Of a DNA stretch of 6,434 nt, positions 1 to 6,267 are shown one piece after another. The stretch is taken from contig CAMCJO010000133.1 of the NCBI GenBank assembly GCA_945875135.1, positions 1 to 6,434 of the forward strand. The letters run 5' to 3'. A model generated the notes under the pieces. That model saw only the letters and a program-made list of their open reading frames with translations, had not been told where the DNA came from and searched no databases. The translations under genes were made by a program, and so were the position numbers. The stretch comes from an uncultured Porphyromonas sp. Its GTDB lineage: Bacteria > Bacteroidota > Bacteroidia > Bacteroidales > Porphyromonadaceae. Within the stretch, counting starts at the first letter, position 1, and each line of letters opens with the position of its first letter.

Positions 1-2
1 GT

Positions 3-41
3 GCCAAACTACCTGACGGGACGCCAGTACGACGCTTCTAA
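3..41 (+). CDS. Possible 3' end of an upstream gene (partial)
   Basis: The frame starting at base 3 reads AKLPDGTPVRRF and then stops (TAA, 39-41). The ending looks protein-like, and a possible terminator hairpin follows at 77-99. The frame starting at base 1 is also open and reads VPNYLTGRQYDASNF, stopping at 46-48, so the true frame cannot be decided from so few codons. Either stop lies inside a 7-bp tandem repeat. No family can be recognised, and the stretch may be non-coding. Confidence 0.3.
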   Translation, partial: AKLPDGTPVRRF

Positions 42-62
42 CTTCTAACCTCTAATCTCTAT
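35..62. repeat. 7-bp tandem repeat, about four units
   Basis: The units are CTTCTAA (35-41), CTTCTAA (42-48), CCTCTAA (49-55) and TCTCTAT (56-62): two exact copies followed by two decaying ones. Each unit carries TCTAA or TCTAT, so stops appear in more than one plus-strand frame. It lies at the probable end of the gene on the left. Function is unknown; simple heptad repeats of this kind can change copy number by slippage. Confidence 0.7.
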
Positions 63-76
63 TTACATATCTTTAC

Positions 77-99
77 GGGGGAATTCGTCCGATTCCCTC
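77..99 (+). terminator. Possible weak terminator hairpin
   Basis: GGGGGAAT (77-84) pairs with ATTCCCTC (92-99), giving eight pairs including one G-T wobble, around a 7-base loop (85-91). The bases after it (CTTTCTC) are pyrimidine-rich but not a clean T run. It lies 30-40 bases after the possible stop codons of the left-hand gene, which suits transcription termination. The weak T tract keeps confidence low. Confidence 0.35.
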
Positions 100-106
100 C
101 TTTCTC

Positions 107-279
107 GAATATCCACGTGGGGAATCTCAAATCTCCACGTGGATATTTTTCTTTTTCCACGTGGGGGCGTTTTGATTCTTCCGAAGTTTCATTTCATTCC
201 TCCGAAGTTTCATTTCATTCCTCCGAAGAATTTTTTATTCCCCACCTGGAGATTTTGAAATATCCCCGTGGAAATCACT
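107..279. repeat. Dyad repeat element with CCACGTGG palindromes
   Basis: Exact CCACGTGG palindromes lie at 113-120, 135-142 and 157-164. Degenerate copies lie at 242-249 (CCACCTGG) and 264-271 (CCCCGTGG). The first two form a perfect 12-bp inverted repeat (109-120 with 135-146). The right-hand pair, read in reverse complement, resembles the left-hand pair, sharing ATCTCC and a CCACG core at similar spacing. The whole element is therefore an imperfect dyad enclosing a 21-bp tandem repeat. It lies upstream of the first barrel gene and shows no transposase. It could be a dispersed intergenic (MITE-like) repeat, a protein-binding array or a structured leader. Confidence 0.6.
175..228. repeat. 21-bp tandem repeat, about 2.6 copies
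   Basis: The unit TCCGAAGTTTCATTTCATTCC occurs exactly at 180-200 and 201-221. A third partial copy starts at 222 (TCCGAAG), and the period extends back to 175 with one change. Because 21 is a multiple of three, the repeat keeps one frame open and creates a false-looking small ORF (117-311) with a repeating SSEVSFH heptad. I regard that as a by-product of the repeat rather than a gene. Confidence 0.85.
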
Positions 280-340
280 TTTCACCGACACAGCACCGTA
301 TCGATATGTAGTCGACTCTAAATTATTGTAATGCGTCACC

Positions 341-357
341 CCTAGCCAAAAACTAGG
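341..357. other. Small hairpin upstream of promoter candidate
   Basis: CCTAG (341-345) pairs with CTAGG (353-357) around a CCAAAAA loop. An overlapping alternative pairs TAGCC (343-347) with GGCTA (356-360). It ends 29 bases before the TAcaTTTG box. It may be an operator-like dyad or chance. Confidence 0.25.
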
Positions 358-386
358 CTATAAAACTCCCCAAGAAGTTTTTTCCC

Positions 387-394
387 TACATTTG
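387..394 (+). promoter_or_regulatory. Candidate promoter -7 box for the first barrel gene
   Basis: TAcaTTTG is an exact match to the TAnnTTTG -7 element known for Bacteroidota housekeeping promoters. It lies 57 bases before the ATG at 452, which would give a leader of about 50 nt. No TTTG or TTG is seen at the expected -33 position (about 360-368), so the match is one-sided and the promoter could be weak or depend on another factor. Confidence 0.5.
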
Positions 395-451
395 TAGACG
401 TGTTGCACTTGACACTGGAATGTGCGTAATATAATAAATGGCAAGTATGAA

Positions 452-2809
452 ATGAATAGGAAGAGATACCTCATTTTATTTTCAATAATATCTGTGCTAC
501 TCGGGGTCTTCTCGTCACTCAACGCACAACAAGTTGTAGGAACCATTATTGATTCCGATGGTGAACCCATTCCTTATGTGACGCTAACGACATTAGCTTC
601 TTTAGAAAAAGATGCCGGGGCCATCCAGATACACTACACCGACTCCCTTGGGTACGTCGCCTTCGACCTTTCGGAGAAAGAGACGGCTATTCGAGCGACG
701 TTCCAAGGCAAAGTTCTCTTTGAGGAGCTATTGCCAGCTCCGATCAATGGGGTCATAGACCTGGGGAAACGCCAAGTCTCTATCTCAAATGAACTGGACG
801 AGGTAGCTGTCACAGCAGTAAGACGGGCGGTTCGGATGAAAGAGGGAATCCTCACGTTCGACATCAAGCATACCCCAATGTATCAACTCAAAGGGTACAA
901 TGCCATTGATTACCTCAGAAGAACCCCTAGGGTAAGCCAGTCGGGAGATAGCTTCTTAATCGACGGCAACCCAGCAGAAGTGCGTATCAATGGGCAGAAA
1001 ACCAACCTATCCGGTGGTACCCTTCATGACCGTCTGCAAGCTCTTCGCTCAGATATGATCGAACGAATTGAAGTGCAACTAGGGCAGTCGGCCGATCTCG
1101 GAAGTGGCATTACGGGTGGGTATATTAATATTGTTCTGAAAGAGATCAACGGATATACGGGCTCTCTATCTGCCGACTTTGGTTATGCTGGCAACGCTAT
1201 TAAAAATGGGAAAAAGCAACCCGCCCACGATGAGGGACTATATGCTCGCCTCGTATATGGCAACTCTCGTGTGCAAGGGTTTGCAAATGCCTCTGTGAGT
1301 TCGTCGAGATATCCCCATTATTTTGTGGAAAGGGAGTACTACTTCGACAACAAAGTCATCAAGGAAAATAACCATTACCTTAGCAATAAGTACCTGGCGT
1401 ATAGTTTCAACCTTGGAGCTAGTGCTCAGCTCGGCGAGTTACACTCCATTAATGGCACGGCAAGTTATCGCAGAGCTCCTAACTCTCTGTATGAATCAGT
1501 TACAGCGTTAGAGCAGCCAACCACGCCCCTACTGCAAGACATACTGACTAACGGGGAAAGTAGCTCTACCTCTTTCACTGGGGAATTCAATCATTCATGG
1601 CACTCTAGAGACGATAAATACAACTGGCTGAACTCCCTCTTCTATTTGAATAATAAAGCACATGCCACAGATGTTTTACGCTACTCTACCGATGGGACCC
1701 CCATTAAGGAGGAGCAGAATATCAACGATGAAAGCAACCAACAATTCTACGCTGCGACTCAGTTATCTACACAACTAACCCCTATATGGGCTCTAGAGTC
1801 TGGTGCCTCGTATACTATGACTAAAAGCAACACCAACTATAGCTTCCACGGACAAGGGCAATCTCTCGCAGACGCTCACTCTTTGTACGAAGAGCATTTG
1901 GCCATTATTTTTGCCCAGCTACAGATGAGTAAAGGGGTATGGAGCTTAACAGGAGGATTGAAATACGAGCATACTTATGCCTACTCCCGAACAGCCAATA
2001 AAAAGCTTAATGTGGGGCAATTACTGCCTTCTATAAGAATTGGGTATAATGCAGGAGTATACGGCAATATCAGCCTGAGATACTCCAAATGGCTCTTCCG
2101 TCCGCCATTTGAACTTACCAATAGCTATCGCACAAAAAGAAACGACTATCTCTACTCCGTTGGCAACCCTGAACTACGCCCCGCCTCCACCCATTCATTT
2201 GGATTAGACTATTACTGGAAGTCATTTGGTTTAGGTCTCAGCTACTCTATCACCAATGATTACCTGCAAAATAGTTACTTTTACGAAGCACCAATCGTCA
2301 TTGTCACCAATAGAAACATGCCTACCCAACATAAGTGGACTGGCAGCATTTCATACTCAGGAAATATTACCTCCTGGTGGTATACTTCAGCGGAAGTAGG
2401 AGTGGCCTTTCAATATCACCCAAAAGCAATTTGGCTGAAACGACATACACAGCCGTACGCTGGCTTTAATAACACTTTTACCCTTGCTTCGGGTCTACAA
2501 CTTAACGCTGGGATATCCTATGCACACAGTTGGATGATGCAAGATGTGTTGGTAGGGAAAAGACTAACGAGCAAGATAGATATGAGGTACCAACCAAGCG
2601 GGAGTGATTGGGATTTTTCACTCGCCATTAGCAACCCGATTCGGATATCTCGTACAGAGAACGAATTCAGACAAGACCCTAACCTCAAGGTGCTCTATTT
2701 TGAAGATACCGCCTTCCCGTCAGTAAGCTTCTCTATCTCCTACTACTTTGGAAAGATGAAGGCACACTCGAAACCCAACATCCTTAATATGGATCAATAT
2801 AGACTATGA
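452..2809 (+). CDS. TonB-dependent-receptor-like outer membrane beta-barrel protein
   Basis: This 785-residue protein is probably a TonB-dependent-receptor-like outer-membrane barrel of the OMP_b-brl_3 type. A signal peptide occupies about residues 1-25 (MNRKR, hydrophobic core, LNA before QQ). A carboxypeptidase-regulatory-like fold follows at about 28-113 (VVGTIIDSDGEPIPYV, then TDSLGYVAFDL). A plug-like region spans about 115-231, with YLRRTPRV at 154-161, INGQ at 189-192, IERIEV at 203-208 and GGYINIVLK at 222-230. The rest is a long run of alternating aromatic-rich strands, with GNPELRP at 571-577 and a last strand ending SYYFGK (763-768), then a 17-residue tail. No cysteine is visible. 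The ATG at 452 was chosen because the in-frame GTG at 422 would put ten polar residues before the signal peptide. No Shine-Dalgarno is seen. A paralog follows 111 bp downstream. The substrate is unknown. Confidence 0.85.
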   Translation: MNRKRYLILFSIISVLLGVFSSLNAQQVVGTIIDSDGEPIPYVTLTTLASLEKDAGAIQIHYTDSLGYVAFDLSEKETAIRATFQGKVLFEELLPAPINGVIDLGKRQVSISNELDEVAVTAVRRAVRMKEGILTFDIKHTPMYQLKGYNAIDYLRRTPRVSQSGDSFLIDGNPAEVRINGQKTNLSGGTLHDRLQALRSDMIERIEVQLGQSADLGSGITGGYINIVLKEINGYTGSLSADFGYAGNAIKNGKKQPAHDEGLYARLVYGNSRVQGFANASVSSSRYPHYFVEREYYFDNKVIKENNHYLSNKYLAYSFNLGASAQLGELHSINGTASYRRAPNSLYESVTALEQPTTPLLQDILTNGESSSTSFTGEFNHSWHSRDDKYNWLNSLFYLNNKAHATDVLRYSTDGTPIKEEQNINDESNQQFYAATQLSTQLTPIWALESGASYTMTKSNTNYSFHGQGQSLADAHSLYEEHLAIIFAQLQMSKGVWSLTGGLKYEHTYAYSRTANKKLNVGQLLPSIRIGYNAGVYGNISLRYSKWLFRPPFELTNSYRTKRNDYLYSVGNPELRPASTHSFGLDYYWKSFGLGLSYSITNDYLQNSYFYEAPIVIVTNRNMPTQHKWTGSISYSGNITSWWYTSAEVGVAFQYHPKAIWLKRHTQPYAGFNNTFTLASGLQLNAGISYAHSWMMQDVLVGKRLTSKIDMRYQPSGSDWDFSLAISNPIRISRTENEFRQDPNLKVLYFEDTAFPSVSFSISYYFGKMKAHSKPNILNMDQYRL

Positions 2810-2920
2810 TACAAATAGCGGAGGATGCCGAAAATCCGATCAATAGAGTAGGCAAAAAGAATTTATTGCAATCTCTGCGTCAGAACGAAAGAAACTACGC
2901 TCTGTATTAGCCGACAAGAT
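2810..2920 (+). other. Intergenic spacer between the paralogous barrel genes
   Basis: These 111 bases hold no convincing TAnnTTTG box, terminator or gene. A GGAGG (2820-2824) directly abuts an ATG of an eight-codon frame (2825-2851), which is probably chance. The lack of a terminator or promoter fits co-transcription of the two barrel genes. Confidence 0.4.
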
Positions 2921-5341
2921 ATGAAGATTACAAAAGTAACTTCCACCATAGCTATAATACTGTGTTGCCTTGGCCTGTCTCTACAAGCCACAACTGCACA
3001 GGAAGTAACAGGTCGAGTCCTCTCAAAGGAGCGTACTCCGCTGGAGAATGTGCATGTGTTGCTATATAGTAACCAAGACTCCACATTGCTTACGATGGCA
3101 GTGACAGATAGTTTAGGGAGGTATGCGATGAAACTCCCCGAGAAGGCATTCAGCGTCACCTATTCACTCATTGGAGCTAAGCAAGTCACTATCCCATACG
3201 ATGCTACACTAGCAGCTTACCGAGAGGTGATTATGGAGGAGGATGACACTGCACTCGGAGAGGTGGTCGTACTAGCGCATCAAGTGCGTACTAAGCCAAT
3301 CGTAGGTGGCATCGAGTGTCGTATCCTTAATCAAGACTTGATCAGCAATCGTACTGCCGTAGATCTTCTTGCCTATGTGCCGATGATCTCAAAGAAGGGT
3401 TTGGACAACTATTCCGTGGTGGGTACGGACGATGTCGTCTTCTTCATCAATGGTCGTCGCTCTCTCATGTCTATGTCGGCCTTAATGAGCTATCTAAAGA
3501 CGCTATCAGCAAGCCAGATCAAATCGATGAAAGTACTTTATCAGCCCTCACCAGAGTATGGCGTGGGTGAACGTACGGCAGTCATCGACCTTGTCATCGA
3601 GGACAACAATGTGGGGTTCCAAGGGAGTGTGCGTGGAGAGCTGATCCGCACTAAAAGGTGGAAGGAGACGCTCAGCACGACACTCGTCTATCAGGCACCC
3701 AGATGGCAAGTGCAGCTCTACGCTGGGGCTCGTAACTTGAGAGACTATGAGCGGTCTGAGGGAGAGACTCATTACTTGCAGTCGGGAGTAATCAATACCT
3801 CGGAGCAGCTCCGAGACACCCGTCGTTGTCAATATGACCTCAACTTGACGGGAGAATACAAGATTGCGGAGGGTCATACGGTGGGAGCCTCAGTAGATCT
3901 CTATCGCTATGGAGGCAAGCCACGTACTACTATAACCGACCGTTATAGCTCCGTCGGAATAGATTCGACCTTCACGGGACAGATCAACAGAGACTACGTG
4001 GATAGCTACCTAGGGAGCATCATCTACTACCAAGGCAAGCTCCCCCATGGTATGTACTTGACGGCAGAAGTTAGCGGTCTCTGGAGTGACTACCGCCAGA
4101 CGATGAGCCAACGCTATAATAGAAGTGACCTGCCGAGTCATCCATCCTACTTGGACTACCAGTCTAACCTCCCGATGGCAACGAGTGGCTACTCCTTTAA
4201 GACGCAACTATCGATTCCGCTCTCTGAGAGACTATACCTCTATTTAGGCAACAATAGTTCGCTGAGCCAAGCTCGCTACAGTGAGACCTACGACATCCGT
4301 GTGATTCCAGGTAGCTTTCGTCCAGCAGACCGCACATTGCATTACAGCGAGATGCTACATCTCCCTTATCTCTTGGCATACTATCAGCTTCCGTATAATA
4401 TCACGCTGTATGGTGGGCTGTATGGACAGTATCATAGTACATCGGGGGCTTATGATGATGGTGCGAGGCAACACTATTCTGGGCGATGGTATCTGCTCCC
4501 CTATGCCAGTGTATCTTGGCGGCGAGGTGCATTGAGCCTCTCGTATGGCTTCTCCATGAGTAATAACTACTCCTCCTTTGCATCGTACTCGCCCTTTGTC
4601 AAGTGGACCGCAATGAATGCCTACACGCAGGGCAATCCAGAGTTGAGACCAGCTCGCTCTATGTTTCACTCCTTGACGGCTCGCTACCGCAACTTTTATG
4701 CACAAGCTTATTACGGAGAGACGCGAGACAACATCGGTAGCTTTGCTATACTGACTCCTGATCGAGTAATTGCGACTAAGAGCTACAACTACGGTGTCGG
4801 TCGGTCGCTGAGTCTCTCTATGGGATATGGAGGTAACATCACCTCGTGGTGGTATGCCAATGCTAATGTGTCGGGACGATACACTCGTAATGAGGTGACC
4901 ATAGCGAGGCTTCCTCAGTATGGGTACAACTACCGAACCTGGATGGCGGACGGCTCCTTCAACAACGCCTTCACGCTTTCAGACCGCTACGACTGGACCG
5001 CAGATGTCAACATCAGCTACTCATCTCCTTACCACTATCTCTACACCACACAGGATGGGATGATGCAATGCAACATTATGATGAGCAAAGGCATTGGGTC
5101 CCGTGTGATGCTAACTTTATGGGCATACAAGTCTTGGAGGCAAAGCCTCGGACACGGCATCCACTCGTGGGGTTTATCAGAGAGTCACACACCCGACTTC
5201 GAGCGGTGGACGAAGTCGTGGGGTGAGGATATGGGCATCTCGCTATCCATCGCTTACTACTTCGGCAAGTCATCGCTCAATCAGAAGATCCAAGCGAAGC
5301 GATCTGACGCCTCTCGCATTATTTCCAACGACGATAAATAG
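2921..5341 (+). CDS. Second TonB-dependent-receptor-like outer membrane barrel protein
   Basis: This 806-residue protein is a paralog of the gene before it. The signal peptide is about residues 1-26, ending ATTA before QEVTG. A carboxypeptidase-regulatory-like domain spans about 28-107 (VTGRVLSKERTPLENV, TDSLGRYAMKL). A plug-like segment follows at about 111-228, with LGEVVV at 112-117, VDLLAYVP at 147-154, FFINGRR at 174-180 and VIDLVIED at 221-228. The usual GG(I/V)INI motif is replaced by RTAVIDLVIE, so the plug is diverged. The barrel contains GNPELRP at 571-577 and NITSWWY at 639-645, both at nearly the same positions as in the neighbour. The last strand ends AYYFGK (778-783) and is followed by a 23-residue polar tail. 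The ATG is directly followed by a typical signal peptide. Its base composition is more GC-rich than the first barrel gene. Whether it works as a TonB-driven importer or in another surface role cannot be told. There is no SusD partner. Confidence 0.85.
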   Translation: MKITKVTSTIAIILCCLGLSLQATTAQEVTGRVLSKERTPLENVHVLLYSNQDSTLLTMAVTDSLGRYAMKLPEKAFSVTYSLIGAKQVTIPYDATLAAYREVIMEEDDTALGEVVVLAHQVRTKPIVGGIECRILNQDLISNRTAVDLLAYVPMISKKGLDNYSVVGTDDVVFFINGRRSLMSMSALMSYLKTLSASQIKSMKVLYQPSPEYGVGERTAVIDLVIEDNNVGFQGSVRGELIRTKRWKETLSTTLVYQAPRWQVQLYAGARNLRDYERSEGETHYLQSGVINTSEQLRDTRRCQYDLNLTGEYKIAEGHTVGASVDLYRYGGKPRTTITDRYSSVGIDSTFTGQINRDYVDSYLGSIIYYQGKLPHGMYLTAEVSGLWSDYRQTMSQRYNRSDLPSHPSYLDYQSNLPMATSGYSFKTQLSIPLSERLYLYLGNNSSLSQARYSETYDIRVIPGSFRPADRTLHYSEMLHLPYLLAYYQLPYNITLYGGLYGQYHSTSGAYDDGARQHYSGRWYLLPYASVSWRRGALSLSYGFSMSNNYSSFASYSPFVKWTAMNAYTQGNPELRPARSMFHSLTARYRNFYAQAYYGETRDNIGSFAILTPDRVIATKSYNYGVGRSLSLSMGYGGNITSWWYANANVSGRYTRNEVTIARLPQYGYNYRTWMADGSFNNAFTLSDRYDWTADVNISYSSPYHYLYTTQDGMMQCNIMMSKGIGSRVMLTLWAYKSWRQSLGHGIHSWGLSESHTPDFERWTKSWGEDMGISLSIAYYFGKSSLNQKIQAKRSDASRIISNDDK

Positions 5342-5361
5342 GACACCTATCATGTCGAAGT

Positions 5362-5378
5362 AAATGGCTACCTTCGCA
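5362..5378 (+). promoter_or_regulatory. Degenerate promoter-like box before the lipoprotein gene
   Basis: AAATGGCTACCTTCGCA matches 6105-6121 (AAATGGCTACCTTTGCA) at 16 of 17 bases. The core here is TAccTTcG, one base from the TAnnTTTG -7 consensus. No TTG is seen about 20 bases upstream. It lies 41 bases before the lipoprotein ATG, so it could drive that gene alone. CGAAG (5356-5360) and CTTCG (5372-5376) also form a short dyad around it. Confidence 0.35.
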
Positions 5379-5419
5379 AGCAAACAAGATAAGTCAACTA
5401 ACGGAAATCACAGACCATA

Positions 5420-6019
5420 ATGAGGCGTATTAAACTTGCACTTACAATCGTCGCTTGTCTCCTGACAGCGTGTGCTCCTGTTGCGACCAATTCAAATCCT
5501 CAGAGAAAGATTGACTCGGAGGTCACACGATTGGATAGTATTGCGATAATACTAGCTGAGATTAGAGCACTAGATCAAGGTATTAGAGACAACCCACATC
5601 TTTACTTTTCAAACAGTCGGGCTTTCAATCTCCATACTGATAGCCTCTGCTTTTCAAAGGCAATTTGGCTCATTGAGCATTATGGGTACATCAACGATTT
5701 GGGAAAGTACAACGACTCTTTCAGATACCTATTTGAAGCTCTGCCCGCAGTTTTACTACATAATCCTCAAAGGTTGATAGAGCCACAGACTTATGACCTA
5801 TTGAAGCGAGAGGTGGATGCAGGTAGACTACCTGCCGAATTTGTAGCCACCCTGCTTGATAAGTATTATGTGATGAAAGAGAAACGCACATTATACTTTT
5901 CGGGGTTTCGACAGTGGCTACAACAGCCCTACCCTCACAAGAGAGATCAGGCACTATCTGACAGTCTCAGACAAGATTTAGGACTACCAGTGCTTCCAGA
6001 CAGTCTATTCGTATATTAG
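5420..6019 (+). CDS. Small lipoprotein, possibly DUF6624-related
   Basis: This 199-residue protein begins with a lipoprotein signal: MRRIK, a hydrophobic stretch, and the lipobox LTAC with the lipidated Cys at residue 18. The residues after it (APVATNSNPQ) carry no acidic cluster of the kind that directs Bacteroidota lipoproteins to the surface, so a periplasm-facing location is the simpler inference. The mature part looks mostly helical. It has EIRALDQGIRDN at about 47-58, then IEHYGYINDLGKYND, LLHNPQ, a DLLKREVDAGRLPAEF stretch and LLDKYYVMKEKRTLYF. This order recalls DUF6624 (DQ-R, a GY..vG turn, a His, then vd.G.l....A.L.DR), but the closing YGTQ-like motif is missing, so this is a tentative remote match. 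It lies 78 bp after the barrel genes on the same strand, suggesting a linked envelope function. No enzymatic motif is recognised. Confidence 0.8.
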   Translation: MRRIKLALTIVACLLTACAPVATNSNPQRKIDSEVTRLDSIAIILAEIRALDQGIRDNPHLYFSNSRAFNLHTDSLCFSKAIWLIEHYGYINDLGKYNDSFRYLFEALPAVLLHNPQRLIEPQTYDLLKREVDAGRLPAEFVATLLDKYYVMKEKRTLYFSGFRQWLQQPYPHKRDQALSDSLRQDLGLPVLPDSLFVY

Positions 6020-6072
6020 TGCTGTATATCCATCTGTACAGGATCCTAATCTACTGCTGTCATACCGACTGC
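6020..6072 (+). other. Spacer after the lipoprotein gene
   Basis: A short dyad, CTGTA (6022-6026) and TACAG (6037-6041), directly follows the stop codon but has no T run behind it, so it is not a convincing terminator. Nothing else is recognised here. Confidence 0.3.
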
Positions 6073-6106
6073 TTTGTTGTGTAAGCACTTGCACTTACAC
6101 AACAAA
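6073..6106. repeat. Perfect 13-bp inverted repeat, operator or terminator-like
   Basis: TTTGTTGTGTAAG (6073-6085) is the exact reverse complement of CTTACACAACAAA (6094-6106), with an 8-base loop CACTTGCA. No T tract follows on either strand, which argues against a simple intrinsic terminator. The loop holds the TTG of the promoter candidate, and the right arm fills the spacer before its -7 box. A dimeric DNA-binding protein here would compete with RNA polymerase, so an operator is a reasonable inference. Ending transcription from the lipoprotein gene is the alternative. Confidence 0.7.
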
Positions 6107-6119
6107 ATGGCTACCTTTG
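6089..6119 (+). promoter_or_regulatory. Bacteroidota-type promoter candidate (TTG-N20-TAccTTTG)
   Basis: TTG at 6089-6091 is followed after 20 bases by TACCTTTG at 6112-6119. This fits the Bacteroidota -33/-7 arrangement (TTTG, about 17-23 bases, TAnnTTTG). Transcription would start near 6124-6127. No sizeable gene follows on this strand; instead there is a hairpin, a tiny ORF and a terminator-like hairpin, which suggests a short RNA. Confidence 0.6.
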
Positions 6120-6124
6120 CACTA

Positions 6125-6220
6125 AGAGAAGTGCCGATAGAGACTTTTAGACGCTCTATTAGCACTATAAAAGGTGGAAAAATGGGGCTATACACTTCGT
6201 CTGTATAGTCCCTTTTGCTT
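6125..6220 (+). ncRNA. Candidate small structured RNA or leader/attenuator
   Basis: This inferred transcript of about 90-100 nt is bounded by the promoter candidate on the left and a terminator-like hairpin on the right. Its first stem-loop pairs 6130-6142 with 6154-6166: 13 positions, one C-A mismatch and one G-T wobble, with an 11-base loop. A purine-rich GGTGG (6173-6177) then precedes an ATG at 6182 opening an eight-codon frame (MGLYTSSV, stop 6206-6208) that runs into the terminator stem. I cannot match it to a known RNA family. It could be a trans-acting small RNA, a leader with attenuation, or a remnant 5' region whose gene has been lost. The start and end are estimates. Confidence 0.4.
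6184..6216 (+). terminator. Intrinsic terminator-like hairpin with T tract
   Basis: GGGGCTATACA (6184-6194) pairs with TGTATAGTCCC (6202-6212): 11 pairs with one G-T wobble and a 7-base loop containing TTCG. TTTT follows at 6213-6216, then GCTTTAT. A GC-rich base of the stem and an immediate T run are the standard marks of a factor-independent terminator on the plus strand. Confidence 0.65.
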
Positions 6221-6267
6221 TATACGACTAGCTTTAGTCTCCTTTCCTTATTGTCAATAAAGCAAAA
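6213..6267. repeat. 11-bp inverted repeat competing with the next hairpin
   Basis: TTTTGCTTTAT (6213-6223) is the exact reverse complement of ATAAAGCAAAA (6257-6267), and C6212 with G6268 could add one more pair. The 33-base loop holds a small GACTA/TAGTC hairpin (6226-6239). The right arm overlaps the outer left arm of the 24-bp hairpin at 6260-6317, so the two pairings exclude each other at 6260-6267. Confidence 0.5.

Noticed and set aside
175..271. CRISPR array
   Set aside because: The 21-bp units are directly adjacent without spacers, and the CCACGTGG motifs are palindromes at irregular spacing.
117..311. 64-codon plus-strand ORF starting at GTG, with repeating SSEVSFH heptads
   Set aside because: It starts inside a CCACGTGG palindrome, consists mostly of the 21-bp repeat and its flanking dyads, and has low-complexity protein sequence without a known motif. 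The repeat explains the open frame.
422..451. Upstream GTG start for the first barrel gene
   Set aside because: It would add MRNIINGKYE before a normal signal peptide. The ATG at 452 begins directly with a basic N-terminus and hydrophobic core.
1323..1511. Plus-strand 62-codon frame inside the first barrel gene
   Set aside because: It lies wholly within the barrel coding sequence in another frame and shows no independent evidence.
2921..5341. Several minus-strand open frames of 60-116 codons within the second barrel gene
   Set aside because: They are antisense to a long, clearly coding gene, overlap one another, and carry no recognisable motif or signal.
452..5341. SusCD polysaccharide-utilisation locus
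   Set aside because: The barrels are shorter than typical SusC proteins, no SusD-like gene or glycan-active enzyme is present, and the lipoprotein is far too small.
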